From contig QFQW01000079.1 of the NCBI GenBank assembly GCA_003248755.1, forward strand, positions 1 through 17,324: a stretch of 17,324 bases of DNA, in the 5' to 3' direction. Below, in pieces: positions 14,330 through 17,324 of the stretch. Source of the stretch: Chryseobacterium sp. GTDB lineage: Bacteria > Bacteroidota > Bacteroidia > Flavobacteriales > Weeksellaceae. The translations under genes and the position numbers were made by a program. Every line of letters begins with the position of its first letter. The first letter of the stretch is position 1. The notes under the pieces are model-generated. The model searched no databases. It saw only the letters and a list, made by a program, of their open reading frames with translations, and was not told the origin of the DNA.

Positions 14330-15382
14330 CTAGCTATTTTTCATCTTTTTCTCAGGAAAGAGTAGGGATGTAACTATACTCAATAGAAGAATTGACATGA
14401 TAACGATGAGTGATTCTGATGTTCCGAAACCGATATCATCCAGATAATGATGGCAAATCATTTTCAGTCCGATAAATGCTAATAAAGCTGCTAGTCCTAT
14501 TTTTAAAAATCTGAACTTATTCACAATTCCCGCTAATAAAAAGAACATAGATCTCAGTCCGATAATTGCAAAGATATTGGAAAAGAAAACGATATAAGGA
14601 TCTTTAGTTATCGAAAAAATTGCCGGAATACTATCTACTGCAAAAATTAAATCCGTTATTTCTATAATGATTAATACAAGGAACAATGGCGTCATTTTCT
14701 TGATTCCGTCAATAACAACAAAGAATTTGTTACCTACAAACTGATTATGAACTTTGAAATGTTTCTGCGCAAATTTCACTACCGGATGATGTTGAGGATC
14801 AATTTCCTCATCCTTATTTCTTTCGATAAACATCTTAATCCCGGTATATACCAAGAATGCTCCAAATACGTACATAATCCATTCGAATTTCTGAATCAAT
14901 GCTGCTCCTATAAATATGAATAAGAAACGCATTACAATGGCTCCAAATATCCCCCAAAACAGAACTCTATGATAATTGCGTGGTGCAACTCCAAATCCAC
15001 TGAAAACTAGTAAAATAACAAAGATATTATCCACAGATAAGGCGTATTCCACAAGGTAGCCTGTAAGAAACTCAAGCCCAAGATTTTTATCATATAACAT
15101 AATGCTATGTTCCAGATTGTTTGGAATTATTTTTATCGGATGTTTATGTTTGGCCACGATTTCCTGAAGTCGTTCCATGCTATCAATCCCATGAATCAGA
15201 TGACCATAATAGGTAAGCAGTATATAAAAACCTAATGAGAGCAGAACGATGAATACACTCATTAGTCCGGCTTGTTTTAAAGAAACTGCTGAATCTTTTT
15301 TATTAAATATTCCTAAGTCTAAAAGTAGTATCGTAATTATAAATATCAAAAATCCCGAAAGGAATAAAATCTCGTTGCTCAT
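14330..15382 (-). CDS. TerC/Alx-family membrane protein
   Basis: 350 aa integral inner-membrane protein with about nine hydrophobic segments and a short charged loop at ~186-230. Family hallmarks are EYALSVDNIFV (112-122) and EITDLIFAVDSIPAIFSITKD (241-261), with Glu112, Asp118, Asp244 and Asp250 as likely metal-binding acidic residues, and SNIFAIIGLRSMFF (268-281). Characterised TerC/Alx proteins export Mn2+ and help load Mn into exported proteins; some members are linked to tellurite resistance or alkaline pH response. Start ATG at 15382. A TAnnTTTG box (TATTTTTG) at 15403-15410 gives a short leader. No other ter genes are nearby, so manganese handling is more likely than tellurite resistance; this is inference. 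Confidence 0.9.
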   Translation of the reverse strand: MSNEILFLSGFLIFIITILLLDLGIFNKKDSAVSLKQAGLMSVFIVLLSLGFYILLTYYGHLIHGIDSMERLQEIVAKHKHPIKIIPNNLEHSIMLYDKNLGLEFLTGYLVEYALSVDNIFVILLVFSGFGVAPRNYHRVLFWGIFGAIVMRFLFIFIGAALIQKFEWIMYVFGAFLVYTGIKMFIERNKDEEIDPQHHPVVKFAQKHFKVHNQFVGNKFFVVIDGIKKMTPLFLVLIIIEITDLIFAVDSIPAIFSITKDPYIVFFSNIFAIIGLRSMFFLLAGIVNKFRFLKIGLAALLAFIGLKMICHHYLDDIGFGTSESLIVIMSILLLSIVTSLLFPEKKMKNS

Positions 15383-15402
15383 CTCATAACTTTATTAATC
15401 GA

Positions 15403-15410
15403 CAAAAATA
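15403..15410 (-). promoter_or_regulatory. Candidate -7 box (TATTTTTG) of TerC-family gene
   Basis: TATTTTTG on the minus strand matches TAnnTTTG, 20 nt before the start codon. No TTG at -33. Confidence 0.45.
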
Positions 15411-15436
15411 GCGATTTAATTGGGATTTAGCTGTTT

Positions 15437-15448
15437 ATACATTTGTAA
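15437..15448. promoter_or_regulatory. Near-copy of the repressor palindrome
   Basis: ATACATTTGTAA differs from TTACATTTGTAA at one position. It lies about 27 bp upstream of the TerC-family -7 box, where a regulator could bind. Confidence 0.3.
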
Positions 15449-15660
15449 AATTCGATCATTTTATTTAAGAATAATGTTTAGCAATTTGATGAACAGATGA
15501 AAATCACACACATAAAATCATATTAAAGCAAATTTAAAAATTAACTTTATTTAAATTTCATAATTAACTGATATTTAGTTTTTTAATATTTAAAAATAAT
15601 AATAATGTAATCCACAAAAAAATCAACAGACAAACTGACAATATGTGCTGTTTAATTATT

Positions 15661-15672
15661 TTACAAATGTAA
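15661..15672. promoter_or_regulatory. Repressor palindrome TTACAAATGTAA upstream of M14 gene
   Basis: Identical to the copy beside the XRE start codon. It ends at the base before the -33 element of the M14 promoter, so bound protein would touch RNA polymerase. Confidence 0.45.
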
Positions 15673-15705
15673 TTTGGTTTTATGTGTGATTAAATCTTAT
15701 TTTTG
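15673..15705 (+). promoter_or_regulatory. Promoter of M14 gene (TTTG-N21-TATTTTTG)
   Basis: TTTG at 15673-15676 and TATTTTTG at 15698-15705 with 21 nt between, matching the Bacteroidetes -33/-7 promoter. Transcription would start near 15712, 15 nt before the ATG at 15727. This rules out the TTG at 15703 as the start codon, since it lies inside the -7 box. Confidence 0.6.
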
Positions 15706-15726
15706 AACAAAATCAAAAAGTCAAAA

Positions 15727-16830
15727 ATGAATTTCAGTTTTCCATATTTTAAAAATGTAAACTTCCCAGAACGCTATATTTCCCCTGAAAAATTATTTTC
15801 TTACCTACAGAGCAATTACAGCGATTATATAAAAGAGGTTGGAAAATCCAGTTTAGGGAAACCTATTTATATGATGACTTTGGGAAATGGTAAAACTAGA
15901 GTTGCGGCTTGGTCACAAATGCATGGTAACGAATCTACCGCGACATTGGCAATGTTAGACTTATTATCAATCTGGAAAAAGCATCCGGAACTGAAAGAAA
16001 AACTTTTTGATTTGATTCAATTAGATTTCATTTTTATGCTGAATCCGGATGGCTCTGAAGCCTGGACCAGAAGAAATGCTTTTGATATTGATATCAATCG
16101 AGATTATCTGAGAATGTCAAGCGTTGAAATAAAAATACTGAAATCTATAGTTCTTGAGGGAAAATACGATTACGCACTGAATCTCCACGACCAACGCACG
16201 ATTTTCACAACTGATGGGAAACATCCTGCAACATTATCATTTCTGGCGCCTTCAGAAAATGTAGAAAGAACGATTACCGAAAATAGAAAAAAAAGCATGG
16301 CAGTAATTGCTGCAATCTACCTACAGATGAAGCAAATTCTACCTAATAGAATTGCTAAATACACAGATGAGTTTTACCCAACATCCAGTGGTGATAACTT
16401 TATGAAAGCTGGCGTTACACCAATTTTATTTGAAGGTGGTTTTTTTGAAAATGATCTTAACAGAGAAAAAACCCGAGAATATTACACTCACGCTTTATAT
16501 TTTGCTTTGAAGGCAATCTCGGTGCTTAAAGGTGATACTTACAGCTATGAAACTTATTTTGATATTCCTCAGAACAGAGAAACGCATTTTGATTTGATTT
16601 ATAGAAATGTAAAGCTTAACACAGAATTTGAATGTATTTTGGATATTGCTGTACAATACAGAGAAATTCTAGATGATGATAAGAATCTGACTTATCAACC
16701 GTACGTTGTTGAAGTTGGCGATTTGAATCATAAAAAAGGCTGGACAGAAATTGACTGTACAGATAAAAAATTTATTTCTGTAAAGAGATTTCCTAAACTG
16801 GATGCCTTAGTCGATTTTAAAATTGAGTAA
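15727..16830 (+). CDS. M14-family zinc carboxypeptidase
   Basis: 367 aa from the ATG at 15727. An in-frame TTG at 15703 would add eight residues, but it overlaps the -7 box. Zinc ligands are in MHGNES (His66 and Glu69, counted from this ATG) and His154 of NLHDQ; INRDY (N124, R125) contributes the substrate-binding Arg; the catalytic Glu236 is in ILFEGGFFEN. M14 enzymes remove C-terminal residues or cut peptide cross-links. There is no signal peptide, so it should act in the cytoplasm. The last ~100 residues form a beta-rich region without clear identity. The promoter is abutted by a copy of the XRE palindrome, so it may be under that repressor. Substrate is unknown; peptidoglycan peptides are one option. 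Confidence 0.87.
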   Translation: MNFSFPYFKNVNFPERYISPEKLFSYLQSNYSDYIKEVGKSSLGKPIYMMTLGNGKTRVAAWSQMHGNESTATLAMLDLLSIWKKHPELKEKLFDLIQLDFIFMLNPDGSEAWTRRNAFDIDINRDYLRMSSVEIKILKSIVLEGKYDYALNLHDQRTIFTTDGKHPATLSFLAPSENVERTITENRKKSMAVIAAIYLQMKQILPNRIAKYTDEFYPTSSGDNFMKAGVTPILFEGGFFENDLNREKTREYYTHALYFALKAISVLKGDTYSYETYFDIPQNRETHFDLIYRNVKLNTEFECILDIAVQYREILDDDKNLTYQPYVVEVGDLNHKKGWTEIDCTDKKFISVKRFPKLDALVDFKIE

Positions 16831-17163
16831 TTTAATTTATCATAATAATATTATTAAATATTTTTGATTAAAACTCATTGCTAAAAATCAATGAGATAAA
16901 TATTAATACATTATAAAAATTTAAAATAATTATAATGTAAATAGTTGATTTTGTTTTAATTAAATACTCTATTTAACATAATATAAAGAATAATTACTTT
17001 CTACTATATTTCAACCTAGTAGAATAGGGGATTTTTACAGAGTTAAACAAGAACTTTATTCTTTGCGTAAAAAGATTTATTTATAAATCATTGAACTATG
17101 CAATGTTATGAAATAAAAATAATAAAATCCAAATTATTTCGAAACAAATGTAAAAACCCCGAA
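16831..17163. other. A/T-rich intergenic region
   Basis: About 330 bases after the M14 gene. I see a 7-bp hairpin CTCATTG/CAATGAG (16874-16895) without a T-run, an 8-bp inverted repeat TTCTACTA/TAGTAGAA (16999-17024), and the terminator beginning at 17152. A 30-codon frame from 17098 has no supporting evidence. Confidence 0.55.
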
Positions 17164-17177
17164 TTAACGGGGTTTTT
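17152..17177. terminator. Terminator overlapping a stop codon
   Basis: Ten-pair stem AAAAACCCCG / CGGGGTTTTT with loop AATTAA. On the minus strand it ends the partial gene to the right, whose TAA lies in the loop. Confidence 0.8.
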
Positions 17178-17324
17178 GAGGGATAAATGAATTTCTATAA
17201 TAACGTCCTAGATATCGACGTGTACGCCTTGCATACACATTAACGTACTCCCAGTCTGAAAAATTCTGACTTTTAGATAACCAAAGGCAATCACGATAAA
17301 TATTATCAGAATAATCTTTTTTAT
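17164..17324 (-). CDS. Unidentified protein, C-terminal 52 residues only
   Basis: The minus-strand frame is open from the right edge to a TAA at 17164-17166 and reads DYSDNIYRDCLWLS..., SDWEYVNVYARRTRRYLGRY, ending IPQKPR. The 5' end is outside the window. It is rich in Arg and Tyr, with no motif I recognise. The support is the strong terminator exactly at its end. A competing minus-strand frame (KKIILIIFIVIAFGYLK...) is open for 38 codons but ends before the terminator, so I prefer this one. Confidence 0.4.
   Translation of the reverse strand, partial: KKDYSDNIYRDCLWLSKSQNFSDWEYVNVYARRTRRYLGRYYRNSFIPQKPR

Larger units (their letters stand above)
15383..15726. other. Divergent intergenic region
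   Basis: About 344 A/T-rich bases between the TerC-family and M14 genes. It contains both promoters, one near-copy and one exact copy of the repressor palindrome, and a single 8/9 match to a DnaA box (TAATCCACA, 15608-15616). No gene or RNA seen. Confidence 0.6.

Noticed and set aside
15027..15035. Exact DnaA box TTATCCACA inside the TerC-family gene
   Set aside because: It encodes the conserved VDN of the family motif, so protein conservation explains it. It was not counted in the origin cluster.
17141..17152. AAACAAATGTAA, similar to the repressor palindrome
   Set aside because: Only one half-site is intact and it is far from any start codon; likely chance in A/T-rich DNA.
17098..17190. 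30-codon plus-strand frame (MQCYEIKIIK...)
   Set aside because: It runs through a terminator hairpin, overlaps the better-supported minus-strand frame, and has no recognisable start context.

Overview
The window looks like chromosomal DNA from a Flavobacteriia bacterium, most likely a Chryseobacterium-type member of the Weeksellaceae. The evidence is A/T-rich intergenic DNA, a secreted protein ending in a type IX secretion (T9SS) sorting domain, -7 boxes of the Bacteroidetes form TAnnTTTG, a DUF6261-type gene, and an MnmA-like domain with the insert typical of Bacteroidetes. It is mostly ordinary genome, but several pieces are unusual.

Layout. 1-4032: the 3' part of a secreted GH3 beta-glucosidase, then a FucP-family sugar/H+ symporter, which together suggest oligosaccharide cleavage and monosaccharide uptake. 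Between them lie an inverted pair of REP-like repeats and a terminator. 4114-5841: a lone single-protein GmrSD-type (DUF262 + HNH) putative restriction enzyme, very A/T-rich. 5842-6216: two 84-bp-period direct repeats, one containing a perfect 14-bp inverted repeat. 6217-6902: a DUF6261-type gene broken by a one-base deletion. 6975-9929 (minus strand): a B12-binding-type radical SAM protein followed by a DUF1826-like protein, an apparent two-gene operon; the radical SAM coding sequence contains another arm of the REP-like repeat. 10012-10680 (minus): an exported Mn-type superoxide dismutase.

11037-13350 (plus): a free-standing protein matching only the C-terminal half of the tRNA thiolase MnmA, then 16 nt later a secreted endonuclease I with FN3 and T9SS domains. 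13418-13489: tRNA-Arg(CCT). 13512-14027 (minus): an XRE-family repressor. 14330-15382 (minus): a TerC/Alx-type membrane protein. 15727-16830 (plus): an M14 zinc carboxypeptidase. The right edge holds the C-terminus of an unrecognised minus-strand gene.

The most interesting stretch is 14028-14330. Upstream of the repressor are three copies of the palindrome TTAC-N4-GTAA, beside a long pure-A/T segment and four same-orientation DnaA-box 9-mers, two of them the exact consensus. This looks like a replication origin, or a DnaA-bound regulatory region, next to an autoregulated repressor. A fourth exact palindrome abuts the promoter of the M14 gene and a near-copy lies upstream of the TerC gene, so the repressor may control all three genes. 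Which cue it senses cannot be read from the sequence.
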